Part shown: piece after piece, positions 9,428 through 18,526 of the stretch | How the letters are laid out: each line of letters opens with the position of its first letter | Numbering within the stretch: position 1 is the stretch's first letter | Assembly (NCBI RefSeq): GCF_030385785.1 | Contig: NZ_JAUEDK010000010.1 | Coordinates: 1-64,000 of the forward strand | DNA from: Crenobacter oryzisoli | Lineage (GTDB): Bacteria; Pseudomonadota; Gammaproteobacteria; Burkholderiales; Chromobacteriaceae | DNA length: 64,000 nt | Direction: 5' to 3' | Notes under the pieces: generated by a model | What the model was told of the DNA's origin: nothing | The model's input: only the letters and a program-made list of their open reading frames with translations | Databases searched by the model: none | Program-made: the position numbers and the translations under genes

Positions 9428-10798
9428 TTAAGCGCGATCGCTCAAGTGACGTGGCAGTAGCAGCACGAAGCGGGCGCCGCCGAGCGGCGAGTTTTCGGCG
9501 AACACCCTGCCGCCGTGGTGCACCGCGATCAATCGCACGAACGACAGTCCCAGGCCGTAGCCGCCGGTGGTGCGGTCACGGCTGCGGTCGAGCCGTGCGA
9601 ATGGCTCGAAGATGCGCTCGCGCTCTTCGGGCGGGATGCCCGGGCCATCGTCGTCGACCACGATGCGATAGTCGAGCCCGACCGGCTCCAGCGTCAGTTT
9701 CACCTGCTCGCGGGCGTATTTGCCCGCGTTGATTAGCAGGTTGCGGGTGGCGATGTACATCAGCTTGCGGTCGAACTCGACCTGGTACGGCGCGGCGTCG
9801 AGGCTGATGTGCACGCCCGGCGGCACGATGGGTTCGACCAGCTGCACCAGGTCGATCAGCCATTCGGCCAGCTCGACCGGCTCTTTCTCCAGCTTCACCT
9901 CGCCGCGGTCCAGCCGCGCGTAGGCGAGGCTGGCGTTGACCAGCTCTTCGAGTTCGTCGATGTCGCGGTTGAGGCCCTGACGGTAGCTGGCGTGCTCGGC
10001 CGGCGTTTCGGCCTCGTCGAGCATGGTCAGGCCGAAGCGCAGCCGCGCGATCGGGGTGCGAATCTCGTGCGCGACCGCGTGCGACAGCGCCTGGCGTGTC
10101 TCGACCTGCACCTCGATGCGCTCGGCCATGCCGTTGAGCGCGCGCTCCAGCGGCGCGAACAGCAGGCTGTGAGCGGCCGGCGCGCGTGCCGCGAGGTTGC
10201 CGTCGGCCAGGCGCTTGGCGGTGTCGCGCACGGCGACCAGGTCGCGCCACAGGGGCAGCAGCCACAGGAACAGCAACAGCCCGAAGCCGAGGCCGGTCAG
10301 CAACCAGCTGATCATCTGCGCCTGCAACTCGGCCGGGATCAGCTCGGTGCGCTTGTTGCCGAACGCTTCGGTCAGCGGGCCGAGCTTCAACACCTGATCG
10401 CTCATGCCGATGCGGTAGTAGAGCACCAGCTCGTTCAGGTCGATCACCGTGGTGTGCTCGCGCAGGTCCCGGTATACCGACTTCTGGCCGGCGAAGCGAT
10501 CGAGCGGCTCCAGGCTGATCGGGTAGACGAAGCTGCGGCGCAGCCGGTGCGTCACCTGCGGCCATTCACTCTCCGGCGCCTGCAGGTACTCCTTCTCGAT
10601 CAGCCGCACCGTGCCGGCCATGAAGCTCTTGGCGTTGTCCTCCTCCATATGGCTGTACAGCCGGTCGACCACGATGCCGACCCCGGAGATCATGATCACC
10701 AGCGCCGCCACCGCCAGCACGTAGTAGCGGATGAACACCCAGGTCAGCGAGGGCAGCTGCGGCAGGCTGGTCTTCAGCGGATTCTTCTTCAGCGGCAT
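9428..10798 (-). CDS. Sensor histidine kinase, RstB-like
   Basis: 456-residue inner-membrane histidine kinase. Two transmembrane segments (about 21-44 and 162-183) flank a periplasmic sensor domain of some 115 residues. A HAMP segment (about 184-235) follows, then the phosphoacceptor motif AHEIRTP with His244 and an ATPase domain with NLLINAGKYA, DDDGPGIP and GGYGLGLSF. The layout and the segment LWRDLVAVRDTAKRLADGNL resemble E. coli RstB. It lies 146 bp downstream of its response regulator on the same strand, and probably forms an operon with it. Confidence 0.9.
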   Translation of the reverse strand: MPLKKNPLKTSLPQLPSLTWVFIRYYVLAVAALVIMISGVGIVVDRLYSHMEEDNAKSFMAGTVRLIEKEYLQAPESEWPQVTHRLRRSFVYPISLEPLDRFAGQKSVYRDLREHTTVIDLNELVLYYRIGMSDQVLKLGPLTEAFGNKRTELIPAELQAQMISWLLTGLGFGLLLFLWLLPLWRDLVAVRDTAKRLADGNLAARAPAAHSLLFAPLERALNGMAERIEVQVETRQALSHAVAHEIRTPIARLRFGLTMLDEAETPAEHASYRQGLNRDIDELEELVNASLAYARLDRGEVKLEKEPVELAEWLIDLVQLVEPIVPPGVHISLDAAPYQVEFDRKLMYIATRNLLINAGKYAREQVKLTLEPVGLDYRIVVDDDGPGIPPEERERIFEPFARLDRSRDRTTGGYGLGLSFVRLIAVHHGGRVFAENSPLGGARFVLLLPRHLSDRA

Positions 10799-10944
10799 GG
10801 GGGGAGACGATCAAGAAATAGTTGGCATTAAAGGCGGAGAGCGGCTAGCGAAACCCCGCGTCGCGGTCCTGGCCAGGCGCGCAGCCGAAGACAGAACGAA
10901 GGAGGACGGCAAGGCAGCGCAACAACGCCAGCAGGGGAGTCGAT

Positions 10945-11646
10945 CTATTCCCAGTCGCTCTTGCTGAACAGGTAGCCCTTGCCGCGCACCGTCTTGATGC
11001 GGGTCGGGCTGTCCGGGTTGTCGTCGAGCTTCTTGCGCAGCCGCGAGATGCGCGCGTCGATCGAGCGGTCCAGTCCGTCGAAGCCGATACCGCGCAGCGC
11101 GTTCATGATGTCGTCGCGCGACAGTACCAGGCCCGCCTGGCTCGCCAGCAGCCACAACAGGTCGAACTCGGCGGTGGTCAGCTCGATCGGCGCGTGGTCA
11201 AGCGTCGCTTCGCGGGTGGCCTGGCTGATGCTGAAGCGACCGAAACTCAGCGCGCGGTCGTCGCTGCTCCCTCCCTCGTGCTCGCCGGCGCGGCGCAGCA
11301 GCGCGCGCACCCGCGCCAGCAGCCGGCGCGGCTCGACCGGCTTGGCCAGGTAGTCGTCGGCGCCGAGCTCCAGGCCGAGGATCTCGTCGATCTCGTCGTC
11401 GCGTGCGGTCATCATCAGGATCAGCCCGGCATAGTGCGGGCGCAGCCCCTTGCACACCTCGAAGCCATCCTTGCCTGGCAGCATCACGTCCAGGATCACC
11501 AGGTCGGGCTTGGTCTCGAGGATCGCCGCTTCGGCGGTGTCGCCGCGCGGATGGACAGTGACGCCGTAGCCGTGCTTGGTGAGGTAGGCCGACACCAGTT
11601 CGGCGAGGCGCTCGTCGTCCTCGACCAGAAAAATCTGTTGGTTCAT
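10945..11646 (-). CDS. Response regulator, RstA-like (OmpR family)
   Basis: 233-residue OmpR-type regulator. Phosphoacceptor Asp53 lies in LVILDVMLPGKDG, with the acidic pair ED near residue 10 and Lys in YLAKPVEP. The C-terminal winged helix is complete and ends in the DNA-binding wing RGKGYLFSKSDWE. VHPRGDTAEAAIL closely parallels E. coli RstA. The start at MNQQ (11646) has an AGGGAA site upstream. It is divergent from cstA across a 200-bp region that contains an RstA-box-like palindrome, so cstA and the system itself are the natural candidate targets. Confidence 0.9.
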   Translation of the reverse strand: MNQQIFLVEDDERLAELVSAYLTKHGYGVTVHPRGDTAEAAILETKPDLVILDVMLPGKDGFEVCKGLRPHYAGLILMMTARDDEIDEILGLELGADDYLAKPVEPRRLLARVRALLRRAGEHEGGSSDDRALSFGRFSISQATREATLDHAPIELTTAEFDLLWLLASQAGLVLSRDDIMNALRGIGFDGLDRSIDARISRLRKKLDDNPDSPTRIKTVRGKGYLFSKSDWE

Positions 11647-11754
11647 GGTGAATTTCCCTGCTGGCAACCCCGCAATGGTAACGCGAGCCCGGTAAACCGT
11701 CGCTTGGGACTATAAATAGGGCGCAGGATCTCTTGTTTCTGTCACCTTCCCGTA

Positions 11755-11770
11755 GTAACAATTTGTTACA
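11755..11770. promoter_or_regulatory. RstA-box-like palindrome in the rstA-cstA intergenic region
   Basis: GTAACAATTTGTTAC (11755-11769) is a perfect 7-bp palindrome around one base. Positions 11757-11770 match the E. coli RstA box TACATNTNGTTACA at 10 of 12 defined positions. It lies 77 bp upstream of cstA and 109 bp upstream of the regulator gene. Confidence 0.5.
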
Positions 11771-11846
11771 AGATTCCATTGGCTTAAAGCCTTGCCCGAG
11801 GCCGTTCGAATCCTTGTCCTGCAAAGAAGACCTTAAGGGGAAATTC

Positions 11847-13913
11847 ATGAACCAAACGAAGAACTGGCTGATCTGGCTGGTGGTCGCCCTGGCCGGCGCC
11901 GCCGCCTTCGCCGTGCTTGCGCTCGAACGGGGCGAGACGGTCAACGCGGTGTGGGTGGTGGTGGCTGCGGTGTCGGTGTACCTGATCGCCTACCGTTTCT
12001 ACAGCCGCTTCATCGCTGAGTCGGTGATGGAGCTCAACGGCAAGCGGCTGACCCCGGCCGAGCGCCATAACGACGGCCTCGACTACGTGCCGACCAACAA
12101 GAGCGTGCTGTTCGGCCATCACTTCGCCGCGATCGCCGGGGCGGGCCCGCTGGTCGGCCCGGTGCTCGCCGCGCAGATGGGCTACCTGCCGGGCACCTTG
12201 TGGATCCTCGCCGGCGTGGTATTCGCCGGCGCGGTGCAGGACATGATGGTGCTGTTCATGTCGACCCGGCGCGACGGCAAGTCGCTGGGCGACATGGTAC
12301 GCGCCGAACTCGGCCCTATCGCCGGTCTCGTCACTTCGATCGGCGTACTGATGATCATGGTGATCATCCTGGCGGTGCTGGCGCTGGTCGTCGTGAAGGC
12401 GCTGATGGGCAGCCCGTGGGGCACGTTCACCATCGCGATGACGATCCCGATCGCGCTGCTGATGGGCGTGTATACCCGCTTCATCCGACCAGGCAAGATT
12501 GGCGAGGTGTCGGTGTTCGGTTTCGTGCTGCTGATGCTGGCTATCGTCTATGGCGGCAAGGTGGCGGCCAACCCGGACATCGCGCCGCTGTTTACCTATA
12601 GCGGCACCGCGCTCGCCTGGGCGCTGATCGGCTACGGCTTCGTTGCTTCGGTGCTGCCGGTGTGGCTGCTCTTGGCGCCGCGCGACTACCTGTCGACCTT
12701 CCTGAAGATCGGCACCATCGTCGGCCTGGCGGTCGGCATCGTGGTGGTGCTGCCGAACCTGCAAATGCCGTCGGTGACCCGCTTTATCGACGGCACCGGC
12801 CCGGTATTCGCAGGCTCCCTGTTCCCGTTCCTGTTCATCACCATCGCCTGCGGCGCGGTATCGGGCTTCCACGCGCTGGTGTCGTCGGGCACTACGCCGA
12901 AGATGGTCGAGAACGAGGTGCATATCCGCCCGATCGGCTACGGCGCGATGCTGATGGAGTCTTTCGTCGCGATCATGGCGCTGATCGCTGCCAGCGTGAT
13001 CGACCCGGGCGTTTACTTCGCGATGAACAGCCCCGCCGCTGTGGTGGGCCACACCGTGCAGGAGGCGAGCCAGGTGATTTCCGGCTGGGGTTTCGTGGTG
13101 ACGCCGGACATGCTCAACCAGGTGGCGCGTGACGTCGGCGAGACCACCATCCTGTCGCGCGCCGGCGGCGCGCCGACGCTGGCGGTGGGCATGGCGCACA
13201 TCCTGCATCAGGTCATCGGCGGCAAGGCGATGATGGCGTTCTGGTACCACTTCGCCATCCTGTTCGAGGCGCTGTTCATCCTGACCGCAGTCGATGCAGG
13301 CACCCGCGCGCTGCGCTTCATGTTCCAGGATCTGCTCGGCACCTTCGTCAAACCGCTCGCCCACACCGAGTCGCTGATCGCCAACCTGCTGGCGACTGGT
13401 CTTGCGGTGGCGAGCTGGGGCTACTTCCTCTACCAGGGCGTGATCGACCCGCTCGGCGGCATCAACACGCTATGGCCGCTGTTCGGCATCGCCAACCAGA
13501 TGCTGGCCGGCATCGCGCTGATGCTAGCCACCGTGGTGCTGGTGAAGATGCAGAAGGTGCGTCACGTATGGGTGACCCTGGTGCCGGCACTGGGCATTCT
13601 GCTGGTGACGCTGACCGCCGGCTGGCAGAAGCTGTTCTCGGCCAGCCCGAAGATCAGCTTCCTAGCGCATGCCGACAAGTTCTCGGCGGCGTATGCCCAG
13701 GGCCAGGTGCTGGCCCCGGCCAAGTCGTTGGCCGAGATGCAGCGCATCGTCTTCAACGATTACGTCGATGCGGTACTGATCGCACTCTTTATGGCGGTGG
13801 TGATTGCGATGGCGCTGTTCGCGCTGCGCGTTGCGCGGCAGGCGCTGGCGGTGCGCTGGCCGACCGTCAAGGAAGTGCCGGCGGTGTACCGCGAGGAGGG
13901 GGGGCATGCTTAA
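11847..13913 (+). CDS. cstA: Carbon starvation protein A (pyruvate/peptide transporter family)
   Basis: 688-residue polytopic inner-membrane transporter of the CstA/BtsT family, which in E. coli imports pyruvate and possibly peptides during carbon limitation. Family landmarks include FYSRFIAESVMELNG, VLFGHHFAAIAGAGPLVGPVLAAQMGYLPG and SGFHALVSSGTTPKM. The ATG at 11847 has a strong AAGGGG site; the earlier in-frame start at 11733 lies inside the promoter. The 3' end overlaps ybdD by 8 bp. The divergent RstA-like regulator and the dyad at 11755 suggest two-component control. Confidence 0.95.
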   Translation: MNQTKNWLIWLVVALAGAAAFAVLALERGETVNAVWVVVAAVSVYLIAYRFYSRFIAESVMELNGKRLTPAERHNDGLDYVPTNKSVLFGHHFAAIAGAGPLVGPVLAAQMGYLPGTLWILAGVVFAGAVQDMMVLFMSTRRDGKSLGDMVRAELGPIAGLVTSIGVLMIMVIILAVLALVVVKALMGSPWGTFTIAMTIPIALLMGVYTRFIRPGKIGEVSVFGFVLLMLAIVYGGKVAANPDIAPLFTYSGTALAWALIGYGFVASVLPVWLLLAPRDYLSTFLKIGTIVGLAVGIVVVLPNLQMPSVTRFIDGTGPVFAGSLFPFLFITIACGAVSGFHALVSSGTTPKMVENEVHIRPIGYGAMLMESFVAIMALIAASVIDPGVYFAMNSPAAVVGHTVQEASQVISGWGFVVTPDMLNQVARDVGETTILSRAGGAPTLAVGMAHILHQVIGGKAMMAFWYHFAILFEALFILTAVDAGTRALRFMFQDLLGTFVKPLAHTESLIANLLATGLAVASWGYFLYQGVIDPLGGINTLWPLFGIANQMLAGIALMLATVVLVKMQKVRHVWVTLVPALGILLVTLTAGWQKLFSASPKISFLAHADKFSAAYAQGQVLAPAKSLAEMQRIVFNDYVDAVLIALFMAVVIAMALFALRVARQALAVRWPTVKEVPAVYREEGGHA

Positions 13914-14091
13914 GCTGATGCGCCAAGCGGTCGCGACCGCCCGGTTGATGGTCGGGGTGAAGGACTACGACGCCTACGTGGCGCGGCGCCGCCGCTTCAA
14001 CCCGGATGCGCCGGTGATGACGCGGGACGAGTTCTTCCGCGCCTGCCAGGAAGCGCGATTCGGCAAGGGCAACGGCCGCTGCCCGTGCTAG
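13906..14091 (+). CDS. ybdD: YbdD/YjiX family (DUF466) small protein
   Basis: 61-residue protein of the family that nearly always follows cstA or btsT and seems to be needed for transport. The ATG at 13906 overlaps the end of cstA, with a GGAGGGGGGG Shine-Dalgarno sequence inside the cstA coding region, so translation is probably coupled. The characteristic features are VGVKDYDAYVARRRRFNPD, MTRDEFFRACQEAR and the C-terminal GRCPC. The mechanism of its action is not known. A terminator follows. Confidence 0.92.
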   Translation: MLKLMRQAVATARLMVGVKDYDAYVARRRRFNPDAPVMTRDEFFRACQEARFGKGNGRCPC

Positions 14092-14116
14092 GCCGTTCGG
14101 CCTGACCCGTTGCAAA

Positions 14117-14146
14117 CCGCCCGGCAAGTCCGGGCGGCTTTGTTTT
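14117..14146 (+). terminator. Rho-independent terminator of cstA-ybdD
   Basis: 8-bp stem CCGCCCGG (14117-14124) and CCGGGCGG (14130-14137) with loop CAAGT and a T-rich tail CTTTGTTTT. The recurring motif GGCCGTTCGGCC at 14091-14102 lies between the ybdD stop codon and this terminator. Confidence 0.85.
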
Positions 14147-14203
14147 GCCCGCCCGGCTGTGCGTACAATCGAATTACCCTGTCCTCGATTGCGAACGAAT
14201 TTT

Positions 14204-15643
14204 ATGCTGCATCTTGGCCTGCTCGATTTCAGCCTGATCCTGTTGGTGGTGCACCTGACCGGCGCAGTGGCGGCGGTGCACGCGGCGCTGACGGTGCGGA
14301 CCTCGCAAGGGGCGGTCGCCTGGGTGGTCGCGCTGGTGATGATGCCGTATCTGACGTTGCTGCCCTATCTGTTCCTGGGGCGGCGCCGTTTCGCCGACTA
14401 CGTGACCGCGCGTCGCTATGTGATTGAGCAGATGTACCGACAGGTTGGCCGAAATGACTGGCCGTCGCCGGAGTCGGTGTCCGCCGAGCTGGCGGTGGAG
14501 GCGCCGCAGTCGTGCATACGCACGCTGTCGCGGCTGGGCCGCTCGCCGACCACCGGTCACAACCGGGTGCGCTTGCTGATCAACGGCGAGGCCACGTTCA
14601 CGACGATCCTCGCGGCGATCACCGCCGCGCGGCACAGTGTAATCGTGCAGTTCTTCATCGTGCACGACGACATGCTCGGCCAGGCGCTGCAGCAGGCGCT
14701 GCTGGAGCGCGCCGCCGAGGGGTTGCATGTGTACTTCCTCTACGACAGCATCGGCTGCCATGCGCTGCCCAAGTCGTATCTGGAGAGCCTGGAGCAGGGC
14801 GGGGTCGACGTGCAGCCGTTCGCGGTGACGCGGCGCTTCGTCAACCGCTTCCAGGTGAATTTCCGCAACCACCGCAAGCTGGTGGTGATCGACGGCAAGA
14901 CCGCCTATGTCGGCGGCCACAATGTCGGCTGCGAATACCTGGGCCTGAAGCCGCCGCTCGCGCCGTGGCGCGACACGCATATCGAGGTGACCGGCCCGGC
15001 CGCGGCGATCCTGCAGCTGAGCTTCGCCGAGGACTGGTACGCCGCCACCGGCAAGCTGCCGCTGTTGCATCAGCCGCGCAAGGCCGACGGGGGCACGATG
15101 CTTTGCCAGGTGGTGCCGAGCGGCCCGGCCGACCGGCTGGAAACGGGCTCGCTGCTGTTCGTCGAGGCGATCAATGCGGCGCAGCGCCGCATCTGGCTGA
15201 CCAGCCCCTACTTCGTGCCGGATGAGGCGGTGTCGGCGGCGCTGCGGCTGGCGCTGTTGCGTGGCGTCGAGGTGAAGATCCTGATCCCGAGCCGCAAGGA
15301 CCACCGGATGGTGTTCCTCGCATCGCGCCTCTACGCGTACGAGGCGGCGCGCGCCGGCGTGCAGATGTACACCTACCGGCCCGGTTTCCTGCACCAGAAG
15401 GTGGTGCTGGTCGACGACGAGATTGCGATCATCGGCAGCGCCAATCTCGACAACCGCTCGTTCCGGCTCAACTTCGAACTGATGGTCGCTACCGTCGACC
15501 GCGGCTTTGCCGCCGAGGTCGAGGCGATGCTCGTGACGGACTTCGCGCTGGCCGACCCGGTCGACGCGAGTCGCTACGCGCGGCTAACGTTATGGCGGCG
15601 GGTGGCGATGAGTCTGGCGCGACTGTTCGCGCCGATTCTCTGA
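14204..15643 (+). CDS. clsA: Cardiolipin synthase (phospholipase D family)
   Basis: 479-residue inner-membrane enzyme that condenses two phosphatidylglycerols, releasing glycerol, to form cardiolipin. Two N-terminal transmembrane helices (about 6-60) are followed by two HKD catalytic motifs: HRKLVVIDGKTAYVGG near residue 223 and HQKVVLVDDEIAIIGSANLDNRS near residue 397. ClsA rather than ClsB/C is suggested by the N-terminal helices and the length. The ATG at 14204 begins MLHLGLLDFS. It has its own promoter region after the cstA terminator. Confidence 0.92.
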   Translation: MLHLGLLDFSLILLVVHLTGAVAAVHAALTVRTSQGAVAWVVALVMMPYLTLLPYLFLGRRRFADYVTARRYVIEQMYRQVGRNDWPSPESVSAELAVEAPQSCIRTLSRLGRSPTTGHNRVRLLINGEATFTTILAAITAARHSVIVQFFIVHDDMLGQALQQALLERAAEGLHVYFLYDSIGCHALPKSYLESLEQGGVDVQPFAVTRRFVNRFQVNFRNHRKLVVIDGKTAYVGGHNVGCEYLGLKPPLAPWRDTHIEVTGPAAAILQLSFAEDWYAATGKLPLLHQPRKADGGTMLCQVVPSGPADRLETGSLLFVEAINAAQRRIWLTSPYFVPDEAVSAALRLALLRGVEVKILIPSRKDHRMVFLASRLYAYEAARAGVQMYTYRPGFLHQKVVLVDDEIAIIGSANLDNRSFRLNFELMVATVDRGFAAEVEAMLVTDFALADPVDASRYARLTLWRRVAMSLARLFAPIL

Positions 15644-15763
15644 ACCCGCTCTCTTCCCTGCGCTGTCTTGCATCTACCCTGTCGGGGCAAAGCGCCTGGG
15701 GCGGGGACCTCGCTGGTGGACTGCTTGGGTTAGTAGATCGCCTCGGGCGATCCAGAGCGAGGC

Positions 15764-16078
15764 TCAGCTCTCGGCGCCCTCGACATGCCAGTCGGCGCTG
15801 CCGGGCAGTTGCGGGTAGCTGAAGCTCGCCTCGCCGTGGTCGCCCTGTTCGACCGCATCGGCGGTCAGGCCCACTAGTTCGCCGATGCGCACGCCGGCGG
15901 CGTCGCTGAGTGAGATACCGGCCTCGTCGCCGGTGTAGTCGCCGCTCTGCGGAAAATGTGTGCTGCCGTTTTCCAGCCGGCGCCAGTGGCCGGTCAGGCC
16001 GTTACCGGTCAGCTGCAGCAGGGGGCCCAGATGGCTGTCGAGGCCGAGGAAGTTGTCGAAGCGGATGGTCAGTAGCAT
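15764..16078 (-). CDS. Conserved-looking hypothetical protein (104 aa)
   Basis: 104-residue soluble protein without a domain I recognise. It starts MLLTIRFDNFLGLDSHLG with a GGAGA ribosome-binding site seven bases upstream, which is why this ATG was chosen over the longer frame to 16165. The composition is acidic, glycine- and serine-rich with short beta-type patterns (LQLTGNGLTGHWRRL, VRIGELVGL). It lies between clsA, convergent, and the second MITE-like copy. Orientation and start site argue for a real gene; function unknown. Confidence 0.6.
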   Translation of the reverse strand: MLLTIRFDNFLGLDSHLGPLLQLTGNGLTGHWRRLENGSTHFPQSGDYTGDEAGISLSDAAGVRIGELVGLTADAVEQGDHGEASFSYPQLPGSADWHVEGAES

Positions 16079-16174
16079 GGTGGTTCTCCGGACAGCGGTA
16101 TGACACCGTCTCATGCTCCAGCGTAGAAGCCGCGCGTCGCTTCGGCCAGCCCGACGAGAGCCCATAGGGGGCGC

Positions 16175-16332
16175 AGAGCCTGTTTACGATCTCGCGAACG
16201 AAGGGATCGCCCGGGCGAAATGGCGCGAAACAGCGGAATGTACTTGGAGTACATGAGCATGTTGGGCACCATTCCAACGCAGGATCACCCAAATCCTAGA
16301 AGATCAAACGGAGCAGATCGTAAGCAGGCTCT
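16175..16332. repeat. MITE-like palindromic element, copy 2 (158 bp)
   Basis: Second copy of the element at 3566-3708, in the opposite orientation and somewhat diverged. The ends AGAGCCTGTTTACGATC and GATCGTAAGCAGGCTCT differ from perfect complementarity at one position. The internal block GCGGAATGTACTTGGAGTAC is kept. Its right end coincides with the yeiH stop codon (TGA at 16334-16332), as copy 1 does with both of its neighbours. Confidence 0.75.
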
Positions 16333-17366
16333 CAGTGCAGCAGTGCAGTCACGCCCACATTGATCGCCGCCCCGCCGACCACCAGATAGGCGAACAGGAT
16401 CGCCGCCAGTGCCAGCGGCTTGATGCCGGCCTGGCGGATCGCCGATACGTGCGTGGTCAGACCCAGCGCGCCCATCGCCATTGCGAGCAGCAGGTTGTCG
16501 GCTTTCACGAGGCCGCCGACCGCCGCCGCCGGCAGCAGGTTGAGCGAATTGAACCCTGCCACGGCCAGGAAGCCCACCGCGAACCACGGGATGGTGATGC
16601 GGCTCGCTTCGGCCCGCCCGCCGTCGTGCTTCTTCGCCAGCCACGCCGACAGCATCACCAGGAACGGGGCGAGCATCATCACCCGGATCATCTTGGTGAT
16701 CACCGCGCTGGTCGCGGCCTCTTCGCTGACCGCGCGACCGGCGGCCACCACCTGTGCCACCTCGTGTACCGTCGAGCCGGTGAAGATGCCGAAGGCGAAG
16801 GTACTGTCGCCGAGCAGGCCGAACTGGCGTGCCGCATCGTACAGCAGCGGATAGACGAACATCGCCAGCGTGCCGAACACCACCACGGTGGCGACCGCCA
16901 CCGCCACCCGCTCGGCCTGGGCCTTCACGACCGGCTCGGTGGCGAGGATCGCCGCCGCGCCGCAGATCGAGCTGCCGGCGCCGATCAGGATCACGCTCTG
17001 CTCGTCCAGACCGAACACCTTGCGGCCCAGCCAGTACGCGAGCGTGAAGGTGCTGGTCAGTACCAGTGCGTCGATGACGATGCCGGCGACGCCGACCGCA
17101 GCGATATCCTGAAAGGTCAGCTTGAAACCGAACAGGATGATGCCCAGGCGCAGCAGCGTCTGTTTCGAGAACGCCACGCCGTGATGGCTGGCGACGGCGA
17201 CGCGCGGGTAGACGGTGTTGCCGATCAGCATGCCACCGACGATGGCGAGCGTCAGTGCCGACAAGCCAAGATGCTGGAACAGCGGCAGGTCGGCTGCAAA
17301 CAGGGCCGCTACGGCCAGCGTCAGCACCAGCGCCAGGCCCGGTAAACGTTCTCGGAATTTGTTCAT
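16332..17366 (-). CDS. yeiH: YeiH/YadS-type UPF0324 putative sulfate/sulfite exporter
   Basis: 344-residue polytopic membrane protein of the UPF0324 (YeiH) family, with about ten helices. Hallmarks are GGMLIGNT, the SSICGAAAI segment and [19 protein letters not shown]. The family is annotated as a putative sulfate or sulfite exporter on the basis of sulfur-metabolism context; this is not proven. It is divergent from a YeiE-like LysR regulator, the same pairing as in E. coli, which supports regulation by that protein. The stop codon overlaps the MITE-like element. Confidence 0.88.
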   Translation of the reverse strand: MNKFRERLPGLALVLTLAVAALFAADLPLFQHLGLSALTLAIVGGMLIGNTVYPRVAVASHHGVAFSKQTLLRLGIILFGFKLTFQDIAAVGVAGIVIDALVLTSTFTLAYWLGRKVFGLDEQSVILIGAGSSICGAAAILATEPVVKAQAERVAVAVATVVVFGTLAMFVYPLLYDAARQFGLLGDSTFAFGIFTGSTVHEVAQVVAAGRAVSEEAATSAVITKMIRVMMLAPFLVMLSAWLAKKHDGGRAEASRITIPWFAVGFLAVAGFNSLNLLPAAAVGGLVKADNLLLAMAMGALGLTTHVSAIRQAGIKPLALAAILFAYLVVGGAAINVGVTALLH

Positions 17367-17503
17367 ATGTTTATTTCCAAAAATTCTATCTGGTGATGCC
17401 CGAACGATACGCGCACATTGTTAAGTAGAAAAACGGATAAAATTCATAGAAACAATTAGTAAAACTGATATATGAACGCCGGTGGGGCTAGGGAGGGAAG
17501 GCG

Positions 17504-18373
17504 ATGACGATGCGACTGACGCTGCGCGAACTGGAAGTGTTCATTGCGGTGGCCGATGCCGGCACGGTGACGCGCGCGGCCGACACGCTGGCGCTGACCC
17601 AGTCGGCGGCGAGCCAGGCACTGGCGTCGCTGGAAAACGACCTGGGGGTAACGCTGTTCGATCGGGTGGGGCGTCGGCTGCTATTGAACGAGCATGGCCG
17701 TCTGCTGCTGTCACCGGCGCGTGCGCTGCTCGACGGCGCCCGCGGCATCGAGCAGCTGTTCGACGGCGCGGCGGTCGCGTTGCGGCTCGGCGCCAGCACG
17801 ACCGTCGCCAACTACCTGCTGCCGGCGCAATTGGCGCGATTTCGCGCCGCCCGTCCGGACGCGCGGGTCGAGCTCGAGGTGGCGAACACCCACGACATCG
17901 TCGAGGCGGTGGCGGCGTTCGCCGTCGATGTCGGCTTCATCGAAGGGCCGTGCCACCACCCGGACTTGCGGGTGACGCCATGGCGCGACGACGAGCTGGC
18001 GGTGTTCGTCGGTGCCGGGCATCCGCTCGCGCACCGGCCGGTGAGCCTGGCCGAACTGGCCGAGGCGCAGTGGATCCTTCGCGAAGCCGGCTCGGGCACC
18101 CGCGAGGAGGTCGAACGGCTGTTGCTGCCCGAACTCGGCGCGCTGCCGGTGGCGCTGGAGATCGGCCACTCCGAGGCGATCAAGCACCTGGTCGCGGCCG
18201 GCATGGGGGTGAGCTGCCTGTCACGCGTGGTGATCGCCGACCTCTTGGCAGCCGGCACGCTGGTAGAGGTTGACGCGCCGCTGCCGGCGCTGCATCGGCC
18301 GCTCTATCGGGTGATGCACCGCGAGAAGGTGGTGACGCGCGGCTTGGCGGCCTTTCTCGACGAGACAGACTGA
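17504..18373 (+). CDS. yeiE: LysR-family regulator, YeiE-like
   Basis: 289-residue LysR regulator. The DNA-binding domain reads LTLRELEVFIAVADAGTVTRAADTLALTQSAASQALASLE, close to YeiE, which in enterobacteria senses sulfite. Starts at 17504 (MTMRLT) and 17510 (MRLT) are both possible; GGGAAGG lies upstream. The effector-binding domain is complete (GASTTVANYLLP, FIEGP, SGTREEVERLLL). The 137-bp gap to yeiH is A+T-rich and must hold both promoters, but I see no clear dyad there. Confidence 0.85.
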   Translation: MTMRLTLRELEVFIAVADAGTVTRAADTLALTQSAASQALASLENDLGVTLFDRVGRRLLLNEHGRLLLSPARALLDGARGIEQLFDGAAVALRLGASTTVANYLLPAQLARFRAARPDARVELEVANTHDIVEAVAAFAVDVGFIEGPCHHPDLRVTPWRDDELAVFVGAGHPLAHRPVSLAELAEAQWILREAGSGTREEVERLLLPELGALPVALEIGHSEAIKHLVAAGMGVSCLSRVVIADLLAAGTLVEVDAPLPALHRPLYRVMHREKVVTRGLAAFLDETD

Positions 18374-18464
18374 GGCGCGGCTGCTCTGTGCCGCGAACTC
18401 CCTGCTGCGTTTCGCGTTGTGGGGTTCGTGGCGAATGGAACCGGCTGGCGCGGCTTCAAAACGG

Positions 18465-18503
18465 CTTCGGCCAACCTAGCCGGGTGGGCAGGGTTGGCCG
18501 AAG
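18465..18503. terminator. 12-bp hairpin between convergent yeiE and thrB
   Basis: CTTCGGCCAACC (18465-18476) and GGTTGGCCGAAG (18492-18503), perfectly complementary, with a 15-nt loop. It lies between two convergent genes and is made of the recurring TTCGGCCAA/TTGGCCGAA motif. It lacks a T-tract, so the terminator role is inferred from position. Confidence 0.55.
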
Positions 18504-18526
18504 TGCTCGGGCGGGAACCGGGTGGG

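Noticed and set aside
11784-13364. 526-codon reading frame antisense to cstA
   Set aside because: His/Arg/Asp-rich translation without domains, fully opposite a strong cstA; a typical G+C-rich shadow frame.
16002-16292. 96-codon frame across the second MITE-like copy
   Set aside because: It crosses the element boundary and has no counterpart in copy 1.
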